Of a stretch of 52,228 nucleotides of DNA, positions 22,657-29,850 are shown piece by piece. The stretch is taken from the IMG/VR virus record IMGVR_UViG_3300007276_000008, positions 1 to 52,228 of that record; one strand, 5' to 3'. The position numbers and the translations under genes were made by a program. A model generated the notes under the pieces. That model was given only the letters and a program-made list of their open reading frames with translations, was not told the DNA's origin and made no database searches. Within the stretch, counting starts at the first letter, position 1. Every line of letters begins with the position of its first letter. The DNA comes from a virus.

Positions 22657-22841
22657 GAATGCAAATAACAACCAAGGAAGTCCATAAGAATGGGCGTGTG
22701 GACGTAATCACACCAGAACAGGAAATTGACTGTTGGACAGTAGGACACGCAACTGAAGTAATATTCCAACTATTGGATACTATCGCAGTACTAAAAAAAT
22801 TTATAGACGACAAGGAAGCGCTAAAAACAAAAACAAAATGA
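22653..22841 (+). CDS. Hypothetical protein, 62 aa
   Basis: Begins in an ATGA overlap with the membrane protein before it and overlaps the lipoprotein after it by 4 bases. Beta strand MQITTKEVHKNGRVDVI, then a helix with one Cys. No family recognised. Confidence 0.6.
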   Translation: MRMQITTKEVHKNGRVDVITPEQEIDCWTVGHATEVIFQLLDTIAVLKKFIDDKEALKTKTK

Positions 22842-23089
22842 AAAAAATATTTATATTATTATTACCTATTACATGTTTGTTAGGATGTGATACCGATGAT
22901 TCATATTCTACTAGATGCGAGGAGTTATTGAATCACTTCAGGATGGAAGTTCTTTACACGGAACTCACATATGACCAAGCTATAGATAGCGCTATAATTC
23001 GCGAGATATATGAAGATTATTATGACGCTGGTACAGACCATGGGTGCGTAGTTAGGGATAAGTATACTGAACTTAATTTTTTAAGATAA
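22838..23089 (+). CDS. Small acidic lipoprotein
   Basis: 83 residues with signal peptide MKKIFILLLPITCLLGCD and lipobox LLGC (Cys17). The mature part is acidic with two Cys (TRCEELL, HGCVV) that may form a disulfide. Probably exported and lipid-anchored; superinfection exclusion or lysis timing are possible roles. Confidence 0.6.
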   Translation: MKKIFILLLPITCLLGCDTDDSYSTRCEELLNHFRMEVLYTELTYDQAIDSAIIREIYEDYYDAGTDHGCVVRDKYTELNFLR

Positions 23090-23118
23090 TAAATGTATAA
23101 AAACTAAAACACAAAAAT

Positions 23119-23271
23119 ATGGCAATAAAAGTAAAGGCAGACGGAGAACCAAACGTTTGGATAATATTTGACGACAAGGATAATTGGTTAGCAAAGGTAC
23201 AGTTTAATGGTGAAGTAACAGTGCCAACGCAACAAGAGCTCTTAAATGTAGTTATACAGGCATTAATTTAA
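23119..23271 (+). CDS. Small protein, 50 aa
   Basis: Acidic, beta-rich peptide beginning MAIKVKADGEPNVWIIFDD and ending in a hydrophobic helix LLNVVIQALI. No domain recognised. It lies between the lipoprotein gene and terS. Confidence 0.55.
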   Translation: MAIKVKADGEPNVWIIFDDKDNWLAKVQFNGEVTVPTQQELLNVVIQALI

Positions 23272-23351
23272 AAAACACCAATCTAGTGCAAGGCAAGCAG
23301 CCTAAACCTGATAACAAATAAAGTATTATATTAAAAAGGAATTACGATACT

Positions 23352-23927
23352 ATGGAACTACTACCTAAAGAAATAGCAAAGGACTTTAAAAGCAAAAGAC
23401 AAATACTATTTATTCAAGAATACGTAAAAGACCGTAATGGTACACAGGCAGCAATAAGGGCAGGATATACTAAAAAAAATGCAAAAGTGTCAGCGTCACA
23501 ACTGCTAACGAAGCCTAACATACAAAAGGGTATTAACTACCTTTATGAGCAAATTAGGATTAGAAATGAGGTGGGAATTGATGAAGTCATAGCTGTCTTA
23601 GCGTCACAATTACGGTTTGATATTGCGGAGTTGTTTGATGAGAATGACAATTTAAAAAGCGTTCATGACATACCTTTGCACATGCGTAATAGTATAGAAG
23701 AGATAACGGTAAACGAGATATGGGAACATGACAGGGACGGCAATAGGATACAAACGGGCGTCACTAAAAAGATTAAAACAGCAAGCAGGCAAGGTGCTGC
23801 TAAAATGTTATTGCAGCACTTAGGCGCGTTCGCAAAGCATAACAAGCAAAAGCGTACTCAGGTAGCAGTTTTTAACATGCCTGACAATAATAGGGTAATA
23901 AATGTAAAAGAAAATGAAGAAAATTAA
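23352..23927 (+). CDS. terS: Terminase small subunit
   Basis: 191 residues. KRQILFIQEYVKDRNGTQAA, RAGYTKKNAK and SASQLLTKPNIQKGI are the N-terminal helix-turn-helix pattern of Terminase_2-type small subunits. DEVIAVLASQLRFDIAELF and the later KTASRQGAAKMLLQHLGAF belong to the oligomerisation part. It recognises phage DNA and hands it to TerL. It is separated from terL (8058) by about 14 kb and is followed by a 1.26-kb region with no gene. Confidence 0.85.
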   Translation: MELLPKEIAKDFKSKRQILFIQEYVKDRNGTQAAIRAGYTKKNAKVSASQLLTKPNIQKGINYLYEQIRIRNEVGIDEVIAVLASQLRFDIAELFDENDNLKSVHDIPLHMRNSIEEITVNEIWEHDRDGNRIQTGVTKKIKTASRQGAAKMLLQHLGAFAKHNKQKRTQVAVFNMPDNNRVINVKENEEN

Positions 23928-24013
23928 AAAAAAATTATCCTAGTGTTTACGGAGCCTGAGTCAGCATTATACACGCGATAGACAAAAAAGATTTGAATTA
24001 TTTTTAGATAATG

Positions 24014-24046
24014 TTTGGCAGTTAGTAAGATAAGTTATATATTTAC
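24014..24046 (+). promoter_or_regulatory. Promoter of the large noncoding RNA, class B
   Basis: TTTGGCAGTTAGTAAGATAAG followed by TATATTTACAGTG. No start codon or coding frame follows for about 1.1 kb, so the promoter appears to serve an RNA. Confidence 0.8.
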
Positions 24047-24090
24047 AGTGTTAAACAGTAATAAAAGTTCTTAAACATATTGAAACAACA

Positions 24091-24152
24091 AAGCAAGTAA
24101 ACTGGTAACGATTGGCGTCTGACCTCAACACTATCTTATAACTTGCTTTTTT
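24091..24152 (+). ncRNA. RNA motif copy 1 with terminator-like stem
   Basis: AAGCAAGT (24091-24098) pairs with ACTTGCTT (24141-24148), followed by T-rich sequence. The enclosed 34-base core (24103-24136) begins TGGTAACGAT and recurs at 24168 with two changes. In the core, TTGG (24112-24115) can pair with TCAA (24125-24128) around a 9-base loop, CGTCTGACC. Confidence 0.65.
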
Positions 24153-24157
24153 AAATA

Positions 24158-24211
24158 ACAGTTGAATTGGTAACGATGGGCGTCTGACCTCCACACTATC
24201 TCAGGAACTGT
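24158..24211 (+). ncRNA. RNA motif copy 2
   Basis: ACAGTT (24158-24163) pairs with AACTGT (24206-24211). The core (24168-24201) matches copy 1 at 32 of 34 bases. The two differences, T to G and A to C, are the two sides of one base pair of the inner helix. The outer stem sequence is unrelated to copy 1 but still complementary. Confidence 0.65.
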
Positions 24212-24940
24212 AAATTAAAAACCCTGGACAAACTTTGTATTTGGCAGTAACATTTAAAACAAACTTGGTGGAAACCTCTTCGGAGATAAAACAATTCCAA
24301 TGGAAACAACAAAATGTGAATAGCTGAATGTTTGGAAACAAATTTACGAAAGGAGCAAATTAGGAAAGTTGCAAGATGCAGCAAGTACGACGCTAGGGTT
24401 TTTTTTTTAAATATATAATTTTAGCAATAGTAAGTAAGTGGTTATTCGGAATAGCACCACGTAAAACTATACACCGAGGAAAAAAGTAGGCTATATTGCA
24501 AAATTACAATTTAAAAAGTGCGCTGAATTATTTGTTATTACAGTAAGGAAAGTAGGATAATTTTTTTAGGAAAATTTTAAGGTAGCGTTATTAGAGTTAC
24601 AACGTTAAAAGGTCGTTCCTTTTTAGGCTCATGCACCATTATAAGTCTTATAAGTACTGAATTATTAACTATACAGTAGGCGCGCTTTTTTACAAACTTA
24701 AAAAAGTGCAACGGAGTTGATGCGCTTTGGTTATAACTGCAATGTAAAGACATTATAAGTTTCAAGCTAATGGACAAACAGTCCTACACCTTAGGGTTTA
24801 TGTTAGTGTTCCTTATAAGCAGCCAAAGAGAAGTAAATGACTAATTACCATTTGCAGCATTTAAACAAGTACGAAGTCGGCCACTTCACGATTATAGCAC
24901 GGAAATATAGGCCAATGCATTCCCCAGATTAATAGCAGTT

Positions 24941-24969
24941 AAGGCTCACTTTAAATAGTGGGCTTTTTC
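24941..24969 (+). terminator. Terminator of the large noncoding RNA
   Basis: AAGGCTCACT pairs with AGTGGGCTT around TTAAAT (two G-U pairs) and is followed by TTTTT. It closes the noncoding region. Confidence 0.8.
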
Positions 24970-24995
24970 TGTTTAGGAAAGTTTTCAAGAAAATG

Positions 24996-25028
24996 TTTGG
25001 TAGTTGTAAAGATAGTTCGTAATTTTAT
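24996..25028 (+). promoter_or_regulatory. Degenerate promoter copy
   Basis: TTTGGTAGTTGTAAAGATAG matches the class B upstream half, but the downstream element is TAATTTTATTG instead of TATATTTACAG. Probably weak or inactive. The DNA to 25116 shows no gene; it holds a 16-base AT palindrome at 25068-25083. Confidence 0.4.
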
Positions 25029-25116
25029 TGTTGGTGCTCTGCTCTGAAATTTGCATGCTCCATTATTACTATATATATATAGTGTAAAAATTAATTTGCT
25101 TTTTTTCATAAATAAA

Positions 25117-25148
25117 TTTGGCAGTATTAAAATAATTGCTATCTTTAC
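25117..25148 (+). promoter_or_regulatory. Bacteroidetes-type promoter, class A
   Basis: TTTGGCAGTATTAAAATAATTG followed by CTATCTTTACAGTG. Drives 25190 and the small-gene run behind it. Confidence 0.85.
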
Positions 25149-25189
25149 AGTGTTGCAATATTGCAGCTATAATTTAAACATCACGCATC

Positions 25190-25615
25190 ATGAAAACATC
25201 AGCACAAATTGTTCAAGATTTAAAATCAGAATTAGACAACTCCATTAACCATTTGCAAAAAGACATTTCGCATCATATGGAGAGATTAAACAGCAACTTT
25301 TTATTCAACGCCAAATGGGTGTTTGAGGATACGCTAAAAAGCAACCTTAAATTAAAGGAATTAAGTTTGTTATTGGAAACACTACACCAAGAGGATATTA
25401 CAAAGTCCAACGGAGAGGTTTTAAAGGGTACAGACCAGAACAGACTACTTTGGTTCAGACAAGCTGTAAAACACTTAGAAGCGTTTACCTCTAAAAGCCA
25501 CAACGTAATGAGCAGCTCAACCTGTTCAGTTACTAACTTACAAACCACATTGACATTTATGGTTAAGTTAGAGGTTCAAGAGGAAATGAATCACTTACTA
25601 AATTTTTACTCATAA
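25190..25615 (+). CDS. Helical hypothetical protein, 141 aa
   Basis: ATG preceded by CATCACGCATC. Mostly helical with His/Leu-rich segments and an N-terminal coiled-coil (KSELDNSINHLQKDISHHME). Overlaps the next gene by one base (TAATG). No family recognised. Confidence 0.65.
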   Translation: MKTSAQIVQDLKSELDNSINHLQKDISHHMERLNSNFLFNAKWVFEDTLKSNLKLKELSLLLETLHQEDITKSNGEVLKGTDQNRLLWFRQAVKHLEAFTSKSHNVMSSSTCSVTNLQTTLTFMVKLEVQEEMNHLLNFYS

Positions 25616-25812
25616 TGTATGTCAAAAACGACAAGGTTAGTTATACAATTTCCGAACTAAACGGAGGCGGGGAGTGGGTTCAAGTGCAATACCAAGGAAC
25701 TATTTCCCGCATAATCCAAGCGCCAAACGGGCTACAAATAATGGAAACTAACCACGGGCATAAACTGCATATAAGGAACTCAAAACTAAACAACGATGAC
25801 AAATCCATATAA
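25615..25812 (+). CDS. Small beta-rich protein, 65 aa
   Basis: Short barrel-like pattern: NDKVSYTISELNGGGEWVQV, GTISRI, GLQIMETN, HKLHIR. It overlaps the next gene by 17 bases. Resembles a small OB/SH3-like fold by strand spacing only. Confidence 0.55.
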   Translation: MYVKNDKVSYTISELNGGGEWVQVQYQGTISRIIQAPNGLQIMETNHGHKLHIRNSKLNNDDKSI

Positions 25813-26083
25813 AACTAGGTGTTCGTGCTGTTCAGCGCATGTATCGTTAACAGCGCGCGACTTACCAGGCAATAACGATAGTGAAGGTAATTTGTGTGAA
25901 TGCTGCTACGGTGAGCATGAATTGCAAGCATGGCTGGAGATGCATAACATGTTTGATTTAATTGCAAAAGCAATAAGGAGCCCTATAAGCGCTTTAAAAT
26001 GGCAATACAGCTCAGACGCTGCAAAATGGTATCACTGCCAACAGTTAATGCGGAGAGGTGTAATAAAGTGGCAAATATCATAA
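25796..26083 (+). CDS. Zinc-ribbon protein, 95 aa
   Basis: TRCSCCSAH and NLCECCYGEH provide a CxCC...CxCC cysteine cluster over the first 40 residues, able to bind zinc; a helical C-terminal part with Trp/His follows. Possibly nucleic-acid binding. No named family recognised. Confidence 0.6.
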   Translation: MTNPYKTRCSCCSAHVSLTARDLPGNNDSEGNLCECCYGEHELQAWLEMHNMFDLIAKAIRSPISALKWQYSSDAAKWYHCQQLMRRGVIKWQIS

Positions 26084-26092
26084 AACAAAATT

Positions 26093-26314
26093 ATGAAAAT
26101 TAAATTAGTAGAGGAAACAGAAGAAACTATTAGAAAAAGGAACAATGAAAGACTTGTTTTAGAAAGTATGGAATTGCACGAAATGATTGACATAGGTGAT
26201 AGGTTTAATAGCTATAAGGTTATGCGTGTCCATGGTGGTTGGCTATACACATATCACAGATTAGACAAAAGTATAATGACAACAACATTTGTTCCTTTTA
26301 ATCAAAATGGTTAG
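26093..26314 (+). CDS. Hypothetical protein, 73 aa
   Basis: Charged N-terminal helix (VEETEETIRKRNNERLVLE), then a beta part with RVHGGWLYTYHRLD. First of four genes whose codon use looks more AT-biased than the surroundings. Function unknown. Confidence 0.6.
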   Translation: MKIKLVEETEETIRKRNNERLVLESMELHEMIDIGDRFNSYKVMRVHGGWLYTYHRLDKSIMTTTFVPFNQNG

Positions 26315-26319
26315 TAGTT

Positions 26320-26475
26320 ATGAAAGAATTACAAAAATTAAAAGAGGAAGTAAAAGAAGCAAGGCAATTAATGGTTTGGCATAGACCTAATAAAGATGCG
26401 ATAGGTACAATGTATTACTATTGGGAAGAAAAAAAAGACAATGCTTTGCGTAAAATAAATGAGTTAAGAAATTAA
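26320..26475 (+). CDS. Small coiled-coil protein, 51 aa
   Basis: MKELQKLKEEVKEARQLMVW, then a linker, then a second charged helix ending INELRN. Spacing to both neighbours is short. A helical hairpin that may dimerise; function unknown. Confidence 0.5.
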   Translation: MKELQKLKEEVKEARQLMVWHRPNKDAIGTMYYYWEEKKDNALRKINELRN

Positions 26476-26492
26476 ACTAAACAAATAGAACA

Positions 26493-26879
26493 ATGAAACT
26501 AACAGAAAAGTGTAAAAAGGATTTTGAGAAGTGGTATTTTAAACATCATGTAACAACAACTAAAAAGTTTAAAGATTTATACCCACATGAGTATCATGAA
26601 ATATATGATTGGTTTTATGGTATTGATTTGTCTTTTCAATACGGAGTGTATGTAGACTTCTTTGATAGTGTTGGAATTATAATTGATATTCAACCTTTAT
26701 TAGATTATGATGATAAACAATATACTAATATTTATAGTGTTTATGGAAATATAATTAAGTTAAATTTTCCACAAGAAGAGAATTATAACAGAAACCCTTT
26801 TGAATGCAAAACACGCCAAGAAGCAAGAACAAAAGCAATAGAAAAAGCTGATGAAATATTTAATTCACTAAACAAATAG
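26493..26879 (+). CDS. Hypothetical protein, 128 aa
   Basis: Aromatic-rich protein (many Tyr, Phe and Trp) beginning MKLTEKCKKDFEKWYFKHH, with a C-terminal TRQEARTKAIEKADEIFNS helix common in small phage and plasmid proteins of unknown function. Preceded by AAATAGAACA, also found before the next gene. Confidence 0.6.
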   Translation: MKLTEKCKKDFEKWYFKHHVTTTKKFKDLYPHEYHEIYDWFYGIDLSFQYGVYVDFFDSVGIIIDIQPLLDYDDKQYTNIYSVYGNIIKLNFPQEENYNRNPFECKTRQEARTKAIEKADEIFNSLNK

Positions 26880-26883
26880 AACA

Positions 26884-27171
26884 ATGACACAACTAACATT
26901 TGAACAGTATTTATGTGAAAGATTTAATTGTATTAGGTCAGTATTACAAAATGAGATAACTAAAAATCCAACTAAAGTAATTTCTTATGGAACTGACTAT
27001 GCGAATAATAATTTTGAACACCGGGTAAATGAGATAAGTGATGAAGCTATTGAAAAAGGGTTAGATGCACATAAAGAATCTGAAATGAAGTATAGTTATG
27101 ATATGGAAAAAAGACAAGAGGGTGCGAAATGGTTTAAAGAACAACTAATAAAAAATAAGCATAATGGCTGA
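26884..27171 (+). CDS. Hypothetical protein, 95 aa
   Basis: Begins MTQLTFEQYLCERFNCIRSV, charged and helical, ending EQLIKNKHNG. Same ATAGAACA start context as the gene before it; overlaps the HTH gene by 8 bases. No family recognised. Confidence 0.6.
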   Translation: MTQLTFEQYLCERFNCIRSVLQNEITKNPTKVISYGTDYANNNFEHRVNEISDEAIEKGLDAHKESEMKYSYDMEKRQEGAKWFKEQLIKNKHNG

Positions 27172-27571
27172 ATTAAAACTACAAGGTCCTAAGATGCATT
27201 CTGACATAACTAAAAAATTAAACAGCATAAACAAGCCACAAACATACCTCCACAACAAATTAAGCATATCGCGTTCAACGCTGTGGCGCTTAAATGTAGG
27301 TAGGCCAATAACGCTTGAAACCTTTATGCTGCTACTAGGTTGGTTGGATGCGCCTGCTGACAAATATATAAACAGCGGGAGGACAAATGGGAGGACAATA
27401 TATGTTACGGAAACAAGCAACCAGGAATTAAAGGAGCGATGGGGTGTTCCATGCTATTACAAAAGCAAAGTATATATCAGATGCAATGCCGCAAAAATAA
27501 TTAATTGGGATAAAGCCGTTGTTTACGGTGCTTTAGAACTGCTAACCAAAAATAATGTGGAAATAATTTAA
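27164..27571 (+). CDS. HTH-domain regulator (XRE/Cro-like)
   Basis: 135 residues. SISRSTLWRLNVGRPITLET and FMLLLGWL form a helix-turn-helix of the Cro/C1 type near residues 34-64. A C-terminal alpha/beta part (RTIYVTETSNQELKERWGVP) may bind a partner or ligand. The gene ends 8 bases before a class A promoter-like element, which it could control. Target and effect unknown. Confidence 0.6.
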   Translation: MAELKLQGPKMHSDITKKLNSINKPQTYLHNKLSISRSTLWRLNVGRPITLETFMLLLGWLDAPADKYINSGRTNGRTIYVTETSNQELKERWGVPCYYKSKVYIRCNAAKIINWDKAVVYGALELLTKNNVEII

Positions 27572-27579
27572 AAAAAGCC

Positions 27580-27610
27580 TTGGCAGTGTAAAAATGTTTT
27601 ATATCTTTAC
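27580..27610 (+). promoter_or_regulatory. Bacteroidetes-type promoter, class A variant
   Basis: CTTGGCAGTGTAAAAATG followed by TATCTTTACAGTGTAATAATAA. Drives the DUF932-like gene at 27642. Confidence 0.8.
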
Positions 27611-27641
27611 AGTGTAATAATAACTAAAAATATATAAAATT

Positions 27642-28577
27642 ATGTCAACAACAACAAAAAATCAAGCAGCAAAGTCAGGAAACAGTGTAGAAGCAGTAAT
27701 GGCAACTACCAACGCTGACAGCAAAAACATCGCAACGGTTGAAGCTCAACTATATGATGTAGTAAAAATGAAAATGAGAAGTCCTAAAACGGGATTTAGA
27801 GCAGCACAAAATTCTTTTGGTATTTGGAAAGCAGAAGGAGGTGACTGTTTAGGAGTTGTAGGAAAAGGTACTATACCAACGCAACCAAAATTTTTATTAA
27901 GCGCAGTATTAAACACCGCACTCCAAACACCAGGAGTATTTGACTTGTCAACTTTAAAGTTTAGAGAACGTAATGGTGGCAGCCGAATTGAATTTAGTGT
28001 AAAAATGGCTCCAATAGTTGTGCCTACAAAACTAAAAGTGGACGACGTTACGGAAGTGGAATTATTATTTTCAACGTCATACAACAATGAGCAAGCAAAC
28101 AGGATTGAAATGTTAACCACTAGATGTGTTTGCGACAACCAAATGGTAATGAAATTCCGCTCCTCTTCCTTAACAGTTAAAAACACAAAAAACTCCGAAG
28201 GGCAAATTGAAAAGTACTTTTACGATATTGCTAAAATATTAGACGAGGTGGATGTGGTAACAGAGGAGATGATAAAGTTAGCAGGTACAAAAGTAAACGA
28301 CAATGATATTGAGCGCTTAATTTGCAAAACATTTGAATTGCATACCAACGTTGAAGACCGTAAAAGTAGAGAAATCAACAGACACATAAGCATAATGGAA
28401 AGCGTTAATTTAGAAATTGAGCGCACAGGAAAAACAGCGTTTGGATTGATGCAAGGAATAACGCACTACATTAACCATGTAGTAGGCGCAGACAAAGACG
28501 CTGACTATTGCGTTACAGGAAACGGTAATAAGTGGGCGCAGCGCATGCAAAAACACCTTATGCCAATGGTTAAATAG
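27642..28577 (+). CDS. DUF932-like protein
   Basis: 311 residues. The middle carries a RIEMLTTRCVCDNQMVMKF segment typical of the phage/plasmid DUF932 family (RxVCxN), preceded by beta strands and followed by helices and HISIMESVNLEIERTG. Members often lie near recombination or replication genes; the biochemical role is unknown. It has its own promoter and terminator, suggesting high or independently regulated expression. Confidence 0.6.
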   Translation: MSTTTKNQAAKSGNSVEAVMATTNADSKNIATVEAQLYDVVKMKMRSPKTGFRAAQNSFGIWKAEGGDCLGVVGKGTIPTQPKFLLSAVLNTALQTPGVFDLSTLKFRERNGGSRIEFSVKMAPIVVPTKLKVDDVTEVELLFSTSYNNEQANRIEMLTTRCVCDNQMVMKFRSSSLTVKNTKNSEGQIEKYFYDIAKILDEVDVVTEEMIKLAGTKVNDNDIERLICKTFELHTNVEDRKSREINRHISIMESVNLEIERTGKTAFGLMQGITHYINHVVGADKDADYCVTGNGNKWAQRMQKHLMPMVK

Positions 28578-28600
28578 CAACTAACCAAAACAGTATTAAA

Positions 28601-28629
28601 AGCAGCGTTTCAAAAGCGCTGCTTTTTTT
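28601..28629 (+). terminator. Intrinsic terminator
   Basis: AGCAGCG pairs with CGCTGCT around TTTCAAAAG and is followed by TTTTTT. It ends the DUF932-like transcript. Confidence 0.85.
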
Positions 28630-28630
28630 G

Positions 28631-28662
28631 TTGCATGATATAATAATATTGCATACCTTTAC
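28631..28662 (+). promoter_or_regulatory. Promoter candidate
   Basis: TTGCATGATATAATAATATTG followed by CATACCTTTACAC. It keeps the TAnnTTTAC element but not the conserved spacer. Precedes the gene at 28683. Confidence 0.6.
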
Positions 28663-28682
28663 ACAAATCAAAATTAATTTAT

Positions 28683-28862
28683 ATGAAGCATATTATCGTA
28701 ATACAAAAAGACAGGCAAGTAGAAACCTATGGCAGTTTAACCGGCGCATGTAAAGCGCACAAGGATTTCCAATACCATTCAATTAAGATGCTGTCGTTTC
28801 CTTTTGAACACAAAGGTTGGGTATTCCACAAAACAGACCATAACATAAAAATTGTAAAGTAG
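28683..28862 (+). CDS. Small basic protein, 59 aa
   Basis: Beta-alpha-beta look: MKHIIVIQKDRQVETYGSLT, then a Lys/His-rich helix, then GWVFHKTDHNIKIVK. Resembles the short NUMOD-like or KilA-type DNA-contact modules in size only; no family assigned. Confidence 0.55.
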   Translation: MKHIIVIQKDRQVETYGSLTGACKAHKDFQYHSIKMLSFPFEHKGWVFHKTDHNIKIVK

Positions 28863-28866
28863 TTAT

Positions 28867-29025
28867 ACAATATTAGCGCAGCGCTTAATTCAAGCTGAAA
28901 TTATTGCCCTCAATAAAAGCCTAGCTAGGTTAAGCGCAGCGGCTAATAGAGAAACAAACTTAAAAGCGCATAATATAACACCCACAAAGCAAAACCCTCT
29001 TAAAAGGGCTCTTTTAGCAATATGA
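28867..29025 (+). pseudogene. Coding-like frame without a start codon
   Basis: Open frame with protein-like composition (AQRLIQAEIIALNKSLARLS, then a basic tail) but no ATG, GTG or TTG after the upstream in-frame stop. It fills most of the 253-base gap between 28862 and 29115. May be a remnant or chance. Confidence 0.25.
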
Positions 29026-29043
29026 AATTATTTTTAAATAATA

Positions 29044-29076
29044 TTTGGTAGTTAGTAAAATATGTTATATGTTTAC
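29044..29076 (+). promoter_or_regulatory. Bacteroidetes-type promoter
   Basis: TTTGGTAGTTAGTAAAATATG followed by TATGTTTACAACG. Closest to the noncoding RNA promoter at 24014 in its spacer. Drives 29115. Confidence 0.75.
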
Positions 29077-29114
29077 AACGTTGTAACAAAGCAACACCAA
29101 AAACATCACATTTT

Positions 29115-29471
29115 ATGTCACTTACTTTTCACACACCAACGTCACATTTAGCAGAAGGCTACAAATCATGGGAGTCGCAAACAAACTACGAAGGCAATCA
29201 GTCCGTAGGCGTGTTCCGTTTACCAAATGTATACGCTGATTATTTTTTATATGAAGCTCCAGAATTCCAAGTTTGCGCAGCAGGCGAAAAAGTGTTTCGC
29301 TTTGAAACTGAAAAAGCGCGCATCGCACAAATAAGTCCTTTAATCAAAATTAACATGACAACGGGCGCACTGCATTTTTTAAATCCTGATTTAATTATGG
29401 AGGACGAGATAGTGTTTGAAGGCCGCAGTGTAAAACCATTATTTATTAACATAAACAGCAACCAAAAATGA
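29115..29471 (+). CDS. Hypothetical protein, 118 aa
   Basis: Beta-rich protein beginning MSLTFHTPTSHLAEGYKSWE, preceded by AAACATCACATTTT. VFRFETEKARIAQ and EDEIVFEGRSVKP suggest a compact sandwich. Overlaps 29468 by ATGA. Function unknown. Confidence 0.65.
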   Translation: MSLTFHTPTSHLAEGYKSWESQTNYEGNQSVGVFRLPNVYADYFLYEAPEFQVCAAGEKVFRFETEKARIAQISPLIKINMTTGALHFLNPDLIMEDEIVFEGRSVKPLFININSNQK

Positions 29472-29776
29472 ATCGCGAGGAAATTTTAGAATATATCCAA
29501 TATCGTGCCAGCGGCATCGGACAAGCAAAGGACTACACCTATAAAAAGTTTTACGAGGAGATGCTCGCATTGCACGCGATAGAGACCGAGGTGTATACGC
29601 CTGAAGCAATAAATGAAGCACTTAGCCTTTTTAATGGGTATTGGGCTAACGATTACACTGTTTGTGACGAGATAGCATACAAATATAAGTATAACAAAAA
29701 ACGGTTCACGAGCGCTGTTTATAAGCGTGCAAAGGAAGTGGAAGCGCTGCAAAAAATAAAAAGCAAAAAAAATTAA
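29468..29776 (+). CDS. Hypothetical protein, 102 aa
   Basis: Helical, Tyr- and Lys-rich, beginning MNREEILEYIQYRASGIGQA and ending in a basic tail (EALQKIKSKKN). Translationally coupled to the gene before it. No family recognised. Confidence 0.6.
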   Translation: MNREEILEYIQYRASGIGQAKDYTYKKFYEEMLALHAIETEVYTPEAINEALSLFNGYWANDYTVCDEIAYKYKYNKKRFTSAVYKRAKEVEALQKIKSKKN

Positions 29777-29783
29777 TAATTTG

Positions 29784-29815
29784 CTTGGTAGTATTAAAAT
29801 AAACATTATCTTTAC
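29784..29815 (+). promoter_or_regulatory. Bacteroidetes-type promoter, class A
   Basis: CTTGGTAGTATTAAAATAAAC followed by TATCTTTACAGTGTAATAAT. Drives 29851. Confidence 0.8.
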
Positions 29816-29850
29816 AGTGTAATAATATTTTAACCCTTAATTTTTACATC

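Larger units (their letters stand above)
24050..24969 (+). ncRNA. Candidate large structured noncoding RNA (about 0.9 kb)
   Basis: From the promoter at 24014 to the terminator at 24941 there is no gene-like frame but many helices: AAAAACCCT (24217-24225) with AGGGTTTTT (24395-24403); CTC-TTCG-GAG (24276-24285); GCAATA (24424-24429) with TATTGC (24494-24499); GTGGT-TATT...AATA-ACCAC (24438-24460); AAAAGG/CCTTTT (24607-24623); GCGCTTTTTT/AAAAAAGTGC (24682-24709); GGAC/GTCC (24772-24784); GAAGT/ACTTC (24873-24887). Two copies of a conserved hairpin lie near the 5' end. Size and phage location recall the GOLLD and ROOL classes, but no specific match is claimed. The T-run after 24148 could split off a short RNA. 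Confidence 0.6.

Noticed and set aside
24196-24777. Minus-strand frames of about 62-66 codons inside the noncoding region
   Set aside because: No start context or promoter and no protein-like pattern; the plus-strand promoter, helices and terminator explain the region better.
24050-24969. Assignment of the large RNA to GOLLD or ROOL
   Set aside because: Size and setting fit, but I cannot match conserved sequence from memory; naming a class would be a guess.
25051-25248. Open frame of 65 codons on the plus strand
   Set aside because: It runs through a class A promoter and the leader of the gene at 25190; the composition is unlike the other genes.
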